Shown here one piece after another: positions 1 to 8,272 of a stretch of 64,000 nucleotides of DNA. A model generated the notes under the pieces. That model was not told the DNA's origin. It was given only the letters and a program-made list of their open reading frames with translations, and made no database searches. Position 1 is the first letter of the stretch, and every line of letters starts with the position of its first letter. Source of the DNA: Paludibacter jiangxiensis (GTDB taxonomy: Bacteria > Bacteroidota > Bacteroidia > Bacteroidales > Paludibacteraceae); contig NZ_BDCR01000004.1 in the NCBI RefSeq assembly GCF_001618385.1, forward strand, positions 1,051,754-1,115,753, read 5' to 3'. Position numbers and translations under genes: made by a program.

Positions 1-206
1 ACATACTCATAAACAATTGGAGTTTAAGTGGTTTGGCGCGCGTCGCTCTCGTTTGCATGCTTTCTGCTCGGTTGATAGGAAAGCGTCCACGAAGTCCCCA
101 ACTGCTTATAGCTTCATCCGTTAAACCGTATTCCCTGACAGCTCAGATTTTTGCTGGCGCGCTTTTCTAGAGCGTGCCCATTTCATGAAACTAAGTACGG
201 AATAAA
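1..206. other. No gene recognised at left edge
   Basis: This stretch holds no open reading frame I can support on either strand and no tRNA-like fold. It could be the end of a feature that lies mostly outside the window. It runs into the hairpin array that precedes the RAYT gene. Confidence 0.5.
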
Positions 207-463
207 GTCCTGCCTTACAGGCAGAAGTCGTGCTTCAGCCTTTTACCGTAGGTCTACGACCCACGGTTATGAAAATCTAGTCTTTCAGACTTTGGAATAA
301 CGTTCGTCAGCAACACAAACACAGAAGCGAATGACTTGAAAATCAAACATTATCTATCATCAGCAGCAGACACAAATGACTTGAAAAGTCGAATTTCCAT
401 AACCGTAGGTCGAAGACCTGCGGAAGAACAGAATACCAAACTGATTTGCCTGAAAGGCAAGAC
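207..463. repeat. RAYT-associated hairpin array, left copy
   Basis: The array is a series of short palindromes, most with 5- to 6-bp arms around a 3-nt loop. CTGCCT-tac-AGGCAG is at 210-224. ACCGT-a-GGTC-tac-GACC-c-ACGGT is at 245-267. AGTCT-ttc-AGACT is at 279-291. GACTT-gaa-AAGTC is at 378-390, with a decayed copy near 332-345. AGGTC-gaa-GACCT is at 407-419 and TGCCT-gaa-AGGCA at 447-459. The same units recur in the same order to the right of the RAYT gene (931-1206). This fits REP-like sequences mobilised by the neighbouring Y1 transposase; that link is inferred from position. Confidence 0.8.
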
Positions 464-477
464 AAATATTTAACCCC

Positions 478-927
478 ATGAGTTACACACGTTTATTATA
501 CCACATCGTATTTCGGACAAAAGATAGTAAAAACACCATCCCGGAAACCCATGAGAAGGAGTTATACGCCTATCTTATGGGCATTATCAACAACAAAAAA
601 TCGACGCTGTATCGTATTGGAGGCACAGCCAACCACATCCATCTACTGATAGACCTGCATCCCACCATTGCACTATCCGATTTTATGAAAGAATTGAAAG
701 AGTACTCCAGTAAATGGATGGCTAAGAACCCGAACTTTCCTCACTTTGAAGGCTGGGCGGTTAGCTTTGCCGGCTTTACATACAATCTGAAGGAGAAGGA
801 AACTATCATAAACTATATCAAAAACCAGAAAGAACACCACAAATCGGTTTCATTCGAAGAAGAATTTCGCAGTTTTTTGATAGAAAACGGTGTGGAGATC
901 GATGAGCGTTACTTTCTGAAAGAGTGA
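478..927 (+). CDS. REP-associated tyrosine transposase (RAYT, Y1/HUH family)
   Basis: This 149-residue protein belongs to the IS200-like Y1 transposase superfamily. It opens with the typical N-terminal strand 'TRLLYHIVFRTK'. It has the HUH metal-binding motif at H53-x-H55 ('ANHIHLLIDL') and a candidate nucleophile at Y113 in 'INYIKNQKEHH'. Members cut and rejoin single-stranded DNA at hairpins. There are no classical IS605 left and right ends; instead matching arrays of small palindromes flank the gene on both sides, which is the hallmark of RAYTs. It looks intact, with no frameshift. The ATG at 478 lies 14 bp after the last hairpin unit. A domesticated or single-copy role in spreading the repeats is likely but not shown here. 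Confidence 0.88.
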   Translation: MSYTRLLYHIVFRTKDSKNTIPETHEKELYAYLMGIINNKKSTLYRIGGTANHIHLLIDLHPTIALSDFMKELKEYSSKWMAKNPNFPHFEGWAVSFAGFTYNLKEKETIINYIKNQKEHHKSVSFEEEFRSFLIENGVEIDERYFLKE

Positions 928-930
928 TGC

Positions 931-1206
931 AGTCCTGCCTTACAGGCAGAAATTGAGGGTTGCCTTCTACCGCAGGTCTGCGACCCGCGGTTATGAAAAT
1001 CCGGTCTTTCAGACCATAGACAAACACCCTGCAGCAACATACAGACGGTAACGACTTGAAAAGTCGAAACTCGTATCACCCCATAGGAATAACATTCGCC
1101 AGCGCTACAAACGCAGAAGCAAATGACTTGAAAAGTCGAATCTTCATAACCGTAGGTCGAAGACCTGCGGATGTACATATTCTCAGGTTCATTTGCCTGA
1201 AAGGCA
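931..1206. repeat. RAYT-associated hairpin array, right copy
   Basis: This repeats the left array in the same order. Its units are CTGCCT-tac-AGGCAG (about 934-948), ACCGC-a-GGTC-tgc-GACC-c-GCGGT (969-991), GGTCT-ttc-AGACC (1003-1015), GACTT-gaa-AAGTC (1053-1065 and 1125-1137), AGGTC-gaa-GACCT (1154-1166) and TGCCT-gaa-AGGCA (1194-1206). Two stems differ from the left copy by paired changes that keep the helix: ACCGT/ACGGT against ACCGC/GCGGT, and AGTCT/AGACT against GGTCT/AGACC. The folded form therefore appears to be under selection. Confidence 0.8.
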
Positions 1207-1245
1207 AGACTAAAAGATGATGCAGCAATGCGAGTCGGAACTCCG

Positions 1246-1277
1246 TTTGGCAATAGTCGCATAAGTTCGTATTTTTG
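1246..1277 (+). promoter_or_regulatory. Promoter of the GH10 gene
   Basis: TTTG at 1246-1249 and TATTTTTG at 1270-1277 are separated by 20 bp. This matches the Bacteroidota primary-sigma consensus (TTTG, about 19-21 bp, TAnnTTTG). The start of transcription would be near 1284, about 40 nt before the ATG at 1325. Confidence 0.65.
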
Positions 1278-1324
1278 CAGGGAGACACTTTCATTTCCAA
1301 CCATCCGAAAATCCACTCCCATTC

Positions 1325-2485
1325 ATGAAAAAGACGCTACTGTACATCGCCTGCGCACTATTGCTGGCCAATACCATCACCGCTCAAACCGGCACCAAAA
1401 CTACTCCGACATTGAAAGATGCCTACAAAGGCGCTTTTAAAATCGGCTGCTCCGTCAACGATGCGATCGTCAGGGGTTCTGACTCTATCTCACGGCGGTT
1501 GGTACTTCAGCAGTTCAACGCCATTACCCCCGAAAACGTACTGAAAGCCGAGACCGTGCACCCAACTCCGGATGTCTGGAATTTTGCACCGGGCGATGCC
1601 TTCGTCAAGATGGGAGAAGTCAATCACCTGTTTGTTGTGGGGCACACGTTGATTTGGCACAACCAAACGCCCGACTGGTTTTTCAAGGATGCAGCAGGAC
1701 ACCCGAGGTCGCACGACGTCATGGTGGAACAGATGCGCAGCTACATTGCCACGGTAGTAGGAAGATATAAAAACCGCATCAACGCGTGGGACGTGGTCAA
1801 CGAGCAGATAGACGAAAACGGAGCTTACCGTTCCACTGCCTGGGTAAACGCCATCGGTAACGGAGACGAGCTGATGAAACTGGCCTTTAAATTTGCCCAC
1901 CAATACGCGCCGGATGCCGAGCTCTATTACAACGACTTCAACGTGTGGCGCCCGTCAAAGCGCGACGGCATTGCCCGCATGGTGCGTATGCTCAAAAAAG
2001 AGGGAATCCGCATCGACGGCATCGGTATACAGGGCCACTGGGGACTTAATTTCCCCAAAAAAGAATACATCGAAGCGGCCATCGATACCTTTGCCACGCT
2101 GGGCGTGAAGGTGATGATAACCGAACTGGATGTGGATGTATTGCCCATCACCAAAGAGGGACAGTTGATCGGCAAAATAATGAATGACCCACAATGGCAA
2201 CACGAAGAGTTCAAAGCATTCCTTGATCCGTATCGCAACGGCCTCCCCGCCGATGTGGAGAAGCAACTGGCCGACCGCTATGCCGAACTGTTCGGCATCT
2301 TCTACAACAAACGCGACAAGATAGACCGCGTTACCGTGTGGGGATTGCACGACGGCATGTCGTGGAAAAACGACTACCCGGTTCCAGGCCGCATCAATTA
2401 TCCTCTGCTCTATAGGCGCGACAAGACTCCTAAACCGGCTTTGGAAGCTGTATTGGCCGTACCGGAAAAGGCAAAAAAGCAATAA
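1325..2485 (+). CDS. Secreted endo-1,4-beta-xylanase, GH10
   Basis: This is a 386-residue glycoside hydrolase of family 10, which cuts beta-1,4-xylan with retention. A signal peptide covers residues 1-20 (MKK, a hydrophobic stretch, then 'TITA'), so it acts outside the cytoplasm. The (beta/alpha)8 barrel fills the rest. The acid/base residue is E160 in 'WDVVNE' and the nucleophile is E267 in 'VMITELDVD'. Substrate-binding signatures 'NAITPENVLK' (65-74), 'GHTLIWHNQTP' (106-116) and 'GIGIQGHWG' (232-240) are all present. No carbohydrate-binding module or type IX sorting domain follows. It stands alone, with no SusCD pair nearby, so it does not form a recognisable polysaccharide-utilisation locus in this window. 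Confidence 0.95.
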   Translation: MKKTLLYIACALLLANTITAQTGTKTTPTLKDAYKGAFKIGCSVNDAIVRGSDSISRRLVLQQFNAITPENVLKAETVHPTPDVWNFAPGDAFVKMGEVNHLFVVGHTLIWHNQTPDWFFKDAAGHPRSHDVMVEQMRSYIATVVGRYKNRINAWDVVNEQIDENGAYRSTAWVNAIGNGDELMKLAFKFAHQYAPDAELYYNDFNVWRPSKRDGIARMVRMLKKEGIRIDGIGIQGHWGLNFPKKEYIEAAIDTFATLGVKVMITELDVDVLPITKEGQLIGKIMNDPQWQHEEFKAFLDPYRNGLPADVEKQLADRYAELFGIFYNKRDKIDRVTVWGLHDGMSWKNDYPVPGRINYPLLYRRDKTPKPALEAVLAVPEKAKKQ

Positions 2486-2496
2486 TGCAAATCGGC

Positions 2497-2524
2497 AGTC
2501 GTATTATCCACATGTCATACGACT
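2497..2524 (+). terminator. Hairpin after the xylanase gene
   Basis: AGTCGTAT at 2497-2504 pairs perfectly with ATACGACT at 2517-2524 (8 bp, 12-nt loop), starting 11 bp after the xylanase stop codon. Only three T residues follow, so this is a weak or factor-assisted terminator candidate. Confidence 0.35.
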
Positions 2525-2583
2525 TTCAAATCAACACCCAAACACGCAATAAAACAGCAAAAAGTAATTTTTTTGAAAAATTT

Positions 2584-2625
2584 CCGACGAATTATTTGTC
2601 GGTTCAAAAAATAACTCTACCTTTG
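2584..2625 (+). promoter_or_regulatory. trp operon promoter with overlapping inverted repeat
   Basis: TTTG at 2595-2598, a gap of exactly 19 bp and TACCTTTG at 2618-2625 give a near-perfect Bacteroidota promoter, with transcription expected to start near 2632. The -33 element lies inside an inverted repeat, CCGAC at 2584-2588 and GTCGG at 2598-2602. That repeat could be an operator for an unknown regulator or a chance palindrome. Confidence 0.75.
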
Positions 2626-2646
2626 CCCTCACGAAACAACGAAAGT

Positions 2647-2712
2647 ATGTCATTTCAAGCAGTAAATAAATTTTGGTGGTGGCGCTTACAACTTCAAAAA
2701 AGTCGTGAGTAG
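2647..2712 (+). CDS. trpL: trp leader peptide (21 aa, three tandem Trp codons)
   Basis: The ATG at 2647 lies about 15 nt after the predicted transcription start and opens a 21-codon frame, MSFQAVNKFWWWRLQLQKSR plus a final Glu. Three consecutive TGG codons are at 2674-2682 and the stop TAG is at 2710-2712. It is followed by an intrinsic terminator and then trpB. Trp is a rare residue, so three in a row in a short frame just before a trp operon is the classical mark of ribosome-mediated attenuation. A longer in-frame reading from 2485 is rejected because it would begin upstream of the promoter. No strong Shine-Dalgarno is visible, which is usual in this phylum. Confidence 0.85.
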   Translation: MSFQAVNKFWWWRLQLQKSRE

Positions 2713-2763
2713 CATCGTCGCATATCTGTTTGAACACTAAATATCATTATTAGGTAAAAAGAT

Positions 2764-2795
2764 AAAGCCCGTCGCAATCACGACGGGCTTTTTTT
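2764..2795 (+). terminator. trp attenuator terminator
   Basis: AAAGCCCGTCG (2764-2774) pairs perfectly with CGACGGGCTTT (2781-2791) around the loop caatca. The T run spans 2789-2795. This is a strong intrinsic terminator 52 nt after the leader-peptide stop and about 155 nt before trpB. GTCGTGA at 2702-2708, the last codons of the leader, is fully complementary to TCACGAC at 2778-2784 in its loop and 3' arm, so an alternative antiterminator fold is possible. Confidence 0.88.
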
Positions 2796-2950
2796 GTTTT
2801 CAAAAATGGTGCACACAGAGAACACTGAACTGACAGACAAACCCTGAAAATATTTCAAAATACAAATACAAGCATAACGAAAACCAGAATTATCAATCAA
2901 TTTCTTTCTGCAAATTCCGTGTATTTCGAATGCAAAACAGACTCAAAACT

Positions 2951-4129
2951 ATGAACTACGATGTAAATGAAAACGGTTACTACGGCGAATTCGGCGGAGC
3001 TTACATCCCCGAAATTCTCCATGTCAATGTTGAAAATCTGAGGAATAACTATCTGAAAATTCTTAGCGACCCCTCATTTCAGGAAGAGTTCAACGGTCTG
3101 ATGCGCGACTACGTGGGTCGTCCTTCTCCACTCTACTTAGCAAAACGGTTGTCGGAAAAGTACGGCGCAAAAATCTACCTCAAACGTGAAGACCTCAACC
3201 ATACCGGGGCACATAAAATCAACAACTCGCTGGGTCAGGTACTTTTGGCCCGCCGCATGGGTAAAACCCGCATCATTGCCGAAACCGGTGCCGGTCAGCA
3301 CGGGGTGGCCACCGCAACAGTTTGTGCACTGCTCAACATGCCTTGTTTTGTCTACATGGGCGCCCTCGATGTGGAACGCCAACATCTCAACGTTCAGAAA
3401 ATGGAGATGCTGGGAGCAACGGTAGTACCCGTGCACAGTGGCAACAAAACCTTAAAAGATGCCACCAACGAGGCCATCCGCGACTGGTGCTGCAACCCTG
3501 AGGATACCTACTACGTGATCGGTTCCACCATCGGTCCGCACCCCTACCCCGACATGGTTGCCCGCCTGCAATCGGTAATCAGCGAAGAGATGCAAAAACA
3601 GTTGCTGGAACACGAGGGACGCGACTATCCCGACTATATCGTTGCCTGTGTGGGAGGTGGAAGTAACGCTGCCGGCGCATTTTATCACTACCTGCACAAC
3701 GACAAGGTAAAATTGATCGAAGCAGAAGCTGCCGGCAAAGGGATCGACACACCTTACTCTGCCGCCACCATTCATTTGGGACGCGAAGGAATTATCCACG
3801 GCTGCCGCACGCTTATTATGCAATCCGAAGACGGACAGATCGAAGAGCCCTACTCCATTTCGGCTGGTCTTGACTATCCGGGCATCGGACCAATACACGC
3901 TTATCTGGCTAAGACAAAACGGTCGACTGTACTCGCCATTACCGATGACGAAGCGCTGGAAGCAGCATTTTTGCTCACCAAAATAGAAGGCATCATTCCT
4001 GCAATGGAATCGGCTCACGCCCTGGCGGCACTCGAAAAACTGACCTTCAAACCCGACGATGTGGTGGTAGTCAACCTTTCGGGACGCGGAGACAAGGATA
4101 TGGAAACTTACATTGCCAATCAAAAATAA
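2951..4129 (+). CDS. trpB: Tryptophan synthase beta subunit
   Basis: TrpB joins indole (channelled from TrpA) to L-serine using pyridoxal phosphate. I chose the ATG at 2951 (392 aa), so that the protein starts '[18 protein letters not shown]' as in other Bacteroidales; the ATG at 2930 would add seven residues. The PLP lysine is K89 in '[10 protein letters not shown]', the catalytic glutamate lies in 'AETGAGQHG', and the phosphate cup is 'GGGSNAAG'. It is the first structural gene after the attenuator and ends 10 bp before trpE. Length and motifs are normal. Confidence 0.97.
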   Translation: MNYDVNENGYYGEFGGAYIPEILHVNVENLRNNYLKILSDPSFQEEFNGLMRDYVGRPSPLYLAKRLSEKYGAKIYLKREDLNHTGAHKINNSLGQVLLARRMGKTRIIAETGAGQHGVATATVCALLNMPCFVYMGALDVERQHLNVQKMEMLGATVVPVHSGNKTLKDATNEAIRDWCCNPEDTYYVIGSTIGPHPYPDMVARLQSVISEEMQKQLLEHEGRDYPDYIVACVGGGSNAAGAFYHYLHNDKVKLIEAEAAGKGIDTPYSAATIHLGREGIIHGCRTLIMQSEDGQIEEPYSISAGLDYPGIGPIHAYLAKTKRSTVLAITDDEALEAAFLLTKIEGIIPAMESAHALAALEKLTFKPDDVVVVNLSGRGDKDMETYIANQK

Positions 4130-4139
4130 CGACATACTT

Positions 4140-5546
4140 ATGCAAACAAATATCAGAACATATTCAAAGAGACTGTTGGGTGATCTTCACACTCCGGTTT
4201 CCATTTATCTGAAAATAAGGGATATTTACCCGGAATCGGTGTTACTCGAAAGCTCGGATTACCACGGAGGAGAAAACAGCTACTCGTTTATCGGACTGCG
4301 CGCCGCGGCGAAATTCATTGTCGAAAACGGAGCCATTTCGGAATATTATCCAAATGGAACGATCGTTCGCAAGGAAATCGATAACAGCTATCCGCTGCCC
4401 GAACACCTGAATGCTTTCGTCAAATCATTTGAGATCAAGGAGAACAATAACCATCTACCTTTCAACGGATTTTTCGGTTTCACGGCTTATGACGCGGTCC
4501 GTTATTTCGAGAAAGTAGACATTGTTCCCGACAAAAACGAAGCGCAGGTTCCCGACATGTATTACATTCTTTACAAATACATTATCGTGGTGAATCACTT
4601 CAAGAACGAACTCGAAATTATCGAAAACCTCTTCGATGGTGAACAAAGCGAGATAGACGACGTAGCCGGATTGCTTGACAACCGCAATTTTGCATCGTAC
4701 AACTTCGAACCGATCGGCACCGAAAGTTCGAATATGAGTGACGAAGATTACCGCCAGTCGGTAGAAAAAGGGATTCAGCACTGCAAACGCGGCGATACGT
4801 TCCAGATTGTCCTTTCTCGCCGCTTCAGCCAACCTTTTGCCGGAGACGACTTCAAGGTGTATCGCGCACTGCGCTCCATCAATCCCTCGCCCTACCTCTT
4901 TTATTTCGATTTCGGATCGTTCCGTATCTTCGGCTCTTCGCCCGAAACGCACGTTCAGATCAAAAACGGCAAGGCCTATATCGACCCCATCGCCGGCACC
5001 TTCCGCCGTACGGGCGATGACGACAAAGACCGTCAGTTGGCCGAAGCGCTACTTAAAGATCCAAAAGAGAACGCTGAGCACGTGATGCTGGTAGATCTGG
5101 CCCGCAACGACCTGAGCCGCAACACCTCGGAAGTCGGACTGGAAATTTACAAAGAGGTACAATTCTATTCGCATGTCATTCATTTAGTTTCGCGTGTGAG
5201 CGGAAAACTGCTACCAGGCGTTAATCCGATACAGCTTTTTGCCGACACATTTCCGGCCGGAACGCTCTCGGGAGCACCCAAAGTACGCGCCATGCAATTG
5301 ATTAACGAAATAGAACCGACCACCCGTGGTATTTATGGAGGTTGTATTGGCTACATCGGCCTTAACGGTGATATCAACCAGGCAATTACTATCCGTACGT
5401 TCCTGAGCAAGAACAATTCGCTTTACTATCAGGCAGGAGCCGGAATCGTTGCCAAATCGGTACCCGAAAGCGAACGACAGGAGGTAAGCAACAAACTCGG
5501 CGCACTGAAAACCGCTATCGACATGGCAGCAACGTTGAAAAATTAA
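4140..5546 (+). CDS. trpE: Anthranilate synthase component I
   Basis: TrpE converts chorismate to anthranilate with ammonia from TrpG and is the usual point of feedback inhibition. The ATG at 4140, 10 bp after the trpB stop, gives 468 residues; the ATG at 4113 would overlap trpB. The Trp-sensing motif 'LLESSD' is near residue 35, so feedback control is probably kept. The chorismate-binding domain shows 'FGSSPE', 'DPIAGTFRRTG', 'EHVMLVDLARNDLSR' and 'PAGTLSGAPKVRAM'. It is not fused to trpG, which follows after a 104-bp AT-rich spacer. Confidence 0.96.
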   Translation: MQTNIRTYSKRLLGDLHTPVSIYLKIRDIYPESVLLESSDYHGGENSYSFIGLRAAAKFIVENGAISEYYPNGTIVRKEIDNSYPLPEHLNAFVKSFEIKENNNHLPFNGFFGFTAYDAVRYFEKVDIVPDKNEAQVPDMYYILYKYIIVVNHFKNELEIIENLFDGEQSEIDDVAGLLDNRNFASYNFEPIGTESSNMSDEDYRQSVEKGIQHCKRGDTFQIVLSRRFSQPFAGDDFKVYRALRSINPSPYLFYFDFGSFRIFGSSPETHVQIKNGKAYIDPIAGTFRRTGDDDKDRQLAEALLKDPKENAEHVMLVDLARNDLSRNTSEVGLEIYKEVQFYSHVIHLVSRVSGKLLPGVNPIQLFADTFPAGTLSGAPKVRAMQLINEIEPTTRGIYGGCIGYIGLNGDINQAITIRTFLSKNNSLYYQAGAGIVAKSVPESERQEVSNKLGALKTAIDMAATLKN

Positions 5547-5650
5547 TTTGAAAATTTGAAGATTTGAGAATGTGAAAATTTAATCTGCAAAAACATGCAG
5601 AACATATTAAAAGCAATATTCTTTAGTCTTTGCTCTAAAAAAAACAAGCA

Positions 5651-6244
5651 ATGAAAAAACTACTGATATTTGACAATTACGACTCGTTCACGTACAATCT
5701 GGTACATGCCGTTCGTAAACTGGGCTACACCAACATGGAGATAATCCGCAACGACAAAATCGCACTCGAAGAGGTGGATCGTTTCGATAAAATCCTTCTC
5801 TCACCGGGACCCGGAATTCCTTCGGAAGCAGGAATTCTGTTACCATTGATAAAAAAATATGCACCGACCAAATCGATTCTGGGCGTTTGTCTGGGCCATC
5901 AGGCCATTGCCGAAAGCTTCGGTGGAACGCTCGAAAACACCTCAGAGGTGTTTCATGGAGTAAGCACGCCTGTACACGTGGTCGATCCCGATCTGCTGTT
6001 CGACGATATGCCGACCACCTTCGATGCCGGGCGTTATCACTCGTGGATTGTGAGCCGTGACGGTCTGCCCGAATGCATCCGCGTAACTGCTGAATCAAGC
6101 GAAGGAACCATTATGGCATTAAGACACAAGGAGTACGATGTTCGCGGCGTTCAGTTCCATCCCGAATCGGTACTCACGCCGCTGGGAGAAACTCTGATTG
6201 CCAACTGGTTGAAAGCCCCGCAATTTAACAATCTGACAATATAA
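5651..6244 (+). CDS. trpG: Anthranilate synthase glutaminase component II
   Basis: This 197-residue class I glutamine amidotransferase supplies ammonia to TrpE. The N-terminal 'FDNYDSFTYNLVH' is typical of TrpG/PabA. The nucleophile cysteine lies in 'GVCLGHQAIAE' and the His-Glu pair of the triad in 'VQFHPESVL'. 'LSPGPGIP' forms the oxyanion-side loop. Because a pabB-like gene is absent here, a dual role in folate synthesis cannot be judged from this window. The spacer before it contains a 'ttgaaaatttgaagatttgag' type A/T-rich repeat. Confidence 0.95.
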   Translation: MKKLLIFDNYDSFTYNLVHAVRKLGYTNMEIIRNDKIALEEVDRFDKILLSPGPGIPSEAGILLPLIKKYAPTKSILGVCLGHQAIAESFGGTLENTSEVFHGVSTPVHVVDPDLLFDDMPTTFDAGRYHSWIVSRDGLPECIRVTAESSEGTIMALRHKEYDVRGVQFHPESVLTPLGETLIANWLKAPQFNNLTI

Positions 6245-6297
6245 AAATATGCCAATCGAACGTTCAAAATTAAACTTTGAACATTAAACTTAAAGCA

Positions 6298-7293
6298 ATG
6301 AAAGAAATTCTATACCGCCTTTTTGAACACCAGTACCTTGGCCGCGAAGAGGCCAAAACCGTACTGACCAACATGGCCGAAGGCAAATACAGCGAAGCTC
6401 AGATTGCTGCCTTTGTTACCGTTTACCTAATGCGCAGCATCACCGTCGACGAACTGATCGGATTCCGCGAAGCCCTGCTTGACATGCGCGTCCCGGTTGA
6501 CCTGAGCGAATACAACCCCATAGACATCGTAGGTACGGGTGGCGATAACCACAACACCTTCAACATTTCGACACTGAGTTGCTTTGTAGTGGCCGGAGCC
6601 GGCTACAAAGTGGCCAAGCACGGCAACTTCGGAGCCACCTCGGTAAGCGGAGCCTCCAACGTAATGGAACAACACGGAGTAAAATTCACCAACGACAACG
6701 ACCGGTTGCGACGTTCCATCGAAGAAACGAACATCGCCTACCTTCATGCACCAATGTTTAACCTGGCACTGAAAACCGTGGCGCCGGTGCGCAAAGCCTT
6801 ACAGGTACGCAGCTTTTTCAACGTACTCGGCCCGTTGGTGAACCCCATTCAACCAAAACGCAACATGTTGGGGGTATTCAATCTGAAAATGGCACGTCTC
6901 TACTATTACCTCTACCAGCAAACCGGCGGTGATTTCTCTATCGTGCACAGTCTTGACGGATATGACGAAATTTCATTGACCAGTGACTTCAAAGTAATCA
7001 CCAAATCCGGAGAAAAAATGTACACTCCAGAGTCTCTCGGCTTTGAACGAATTGCACAAGAAGCGCTCGATGGAGGGAAAACTCCCGAAAATGCCTCCCA
7101 AATTTTCGATAATGTACTTAACAACACGGCTACTCCGGCACAGAAAAACACAGTCATCGTCAACGCAGCATTCGCTATACAGACGATTAATCCTGAGCTT
7201 TCGATAGAAGAGTGCATTGATCAGGCAAAAAAATCGGTAGAAAGTGGAGCAGCATTGAAAATATTGAAAAAATTTGTAGCTTTGAACAGTTAA
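6298..7293 (+). CDS. trpD: Anthranilate phosphoribosyltransferase
   Basis: TrpD transfers the phosphoribosyl group of PRPP to anthranilate. The ATG at 6298 gives 331 residues starting 'MKEILYRLFEHQYL'; an in-frame ATG at 6277 would add seven residues with no family support. The glycine-rich PRPP loop 'GTGGDNHNTFNIST' and the anthranilate-binding segment 'KHGNFGATSVSGASNV' are intact. It follows trpG by 53 bp. The last 40 bp contain a promoter-like sequence that may drive trpC-F-A separately. Confidence 0.95.
   Translation: MKEILYRLFEHQYLGREEAKTVLTNMAEGKYSEAQIAAFVTVYLMRSITVDELIGFREALLDMRVPVDLSEYNPIDIVGTGGDNHNTFNISTLSCFVVAGAGYKVAKHGNFGATSVSGASNVMEQHGVKFTNDNDRLRRSIEETNIAYLHAPMFNLALKTVAPVRKALQVRSFFNVLGPLVNPIQPKRNMLGVFNLKMARLYYYLYQQTGGDFSIVHSLDGYDEISLTSDFKVITKSGEKMYTPESLGFERIAQEALDGGKTPENASQIFDNVLNNTATPAQKNTVIVNAAFAIQTINPELSIEECIDQAKKSVESGAALKILKKFVALNS
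7255..7284 (+). promoter_or_regulatory. Possible internal promoter in the end of trpD
   Basis: TTG at 7255-7257, a 19-bp gap and TAGCTTTG at 7277-7284 match the Bacteroidota consensus well. A 157-bp non-coding gap follows before trpC, longer than the other gaps of the operon. This would resemble the internal promoter known inside trpD of enteric bacteria. It is inferred from consensus only. Confidence 0.4.
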
Positions 7294-7456
7294 AACATCA
7301 TCACTGTTCAATTGTGATTTTTTGTGATTTCATTCTATATTTATAATACATGATTTAAATGATTAATATTGTAATTATCAAATATAACAATTATAACCAA
7401 AACTAATAGACCAACCTAAATCTATACCAAGCTACAAACACCCAACACTTATGATT

Positions 7457-8227
7457 ATGAACATTCTGGAAACTATCATCGCAAAGAAACAACTCGAAGT
7501 CGCAACCGGAAAAGAGAACGGCTATCTTGAATCACTGAATAAAATAAACCGTTCCCACCTATCGCTAAAGAAAGCGTTGGAGACCTCATCAACAGGCATT
7601 ATTGCTGAATTCAAACGCAAATCTCCCTCAAAAGGATGGATTTACCCGGACGCAGACGCAACTGAAATACCTTCTGGATATGAAAAAGCAGGTGCCACTG
7701 CGTTATCCATTCTCACTGACGAGTCGTTTTTCGGAGGCTCACTAAAAGATCTGCAAACAGCTCGACCTTTAGTAAACATCCCCATACTTCGAAAAGACTT
7801 CATCATTGACCCGTATCAGCTGCATGTAGCCAAAACCATTGGAGCAGACGTAATTCTTCTCATAGCAACTGCGCTTGACAAAAAATCGTGCGCTTCACTT
7901 GCCAAGGAAGCCAAAAGCCTCGGACTGGAAGTTTTGCTCGAAATTCACGAAGAACCAGAACTCGAATATATTACACCCGATATTGACATCGTCGGCATCA
8001 ACAACCGCAATCTAAAATCGTTTGTAACCGACGTCGAAACCTCTTTTCAACTGGGAGAAAAAATACCCGACGGATACCTGAAAATATCCGAAAGCGGAAT
8101 CAGTGATCCCCACACCATCAAGGAATTACGGGCGGCAGGATTCAAAGGATTTCTTATCGGAGAAACCTTTATGAAAGACGATAATCCGGCACAAGAACTG
8201 GCTAAATTCATCAACGTTTTGGATTAA
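7457..8227 (+). CDS. trpC: Indole-3-glycerol-phosphate synthase
   Basis: TrpC closes the indole ring from CdRP with loss of CO2. It is not fused to trpF. The ATG at 7457 gives 256 residues ('MNILETIIAKKQLEV'); the ATG two codons upstream (7451) is equally possible. The TIM-barrel motifs are present: 'AEFKRKSPSKGWI' (phosphate and catalytic Lys), 'LRKDFIIDPYQ', 'GINNRNLKSF' and 'SESGI'. It is 157 bp after trpD and 45 bp before trpF. Confidence 0.95.
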   Translation: MNILETIIAKKQLEVATGKENGYLESLNKINRSHLSLKKALETSSTGIIAEFKRKSPSKGWIYPDADATEIPSGYEKAGATALSILTDESFFGGSLKDLQTARPLVNIPILRKDFIIDPYQLHVAKTIGADVILLIATALDKKSCASLAKEAKSLGLEVLLEIHEEPELEYITPDIDIVGINNRNLKSFVTDVETSFQLGEKIPDGYLKISESGISDPHTIKELRAAGFKGFLIGETFMKDDNPAQELAKFINVLD

Positions 8228-8272
8228 GCTTGTTGACAAACAAGCATATCAACCCCGAACCTAACAACAAAA

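Noticed and set aside
1..200. A short - strand frame starting near 187 ('MKWARSRKARQQKSELSG')
   Set aside because: It ends after about 21 codons and matches nothing I recognise. It could be a chance frame or the edge of an unknown repeat.
2485..2712. A 75-residue reading frame between the xylanase and trpB genes
   Set aside because: Its ATG lies upstream of the consensus trp promoter. Only its last 21 codons are on the transcript, and these make sense as the Trp leader peptide.
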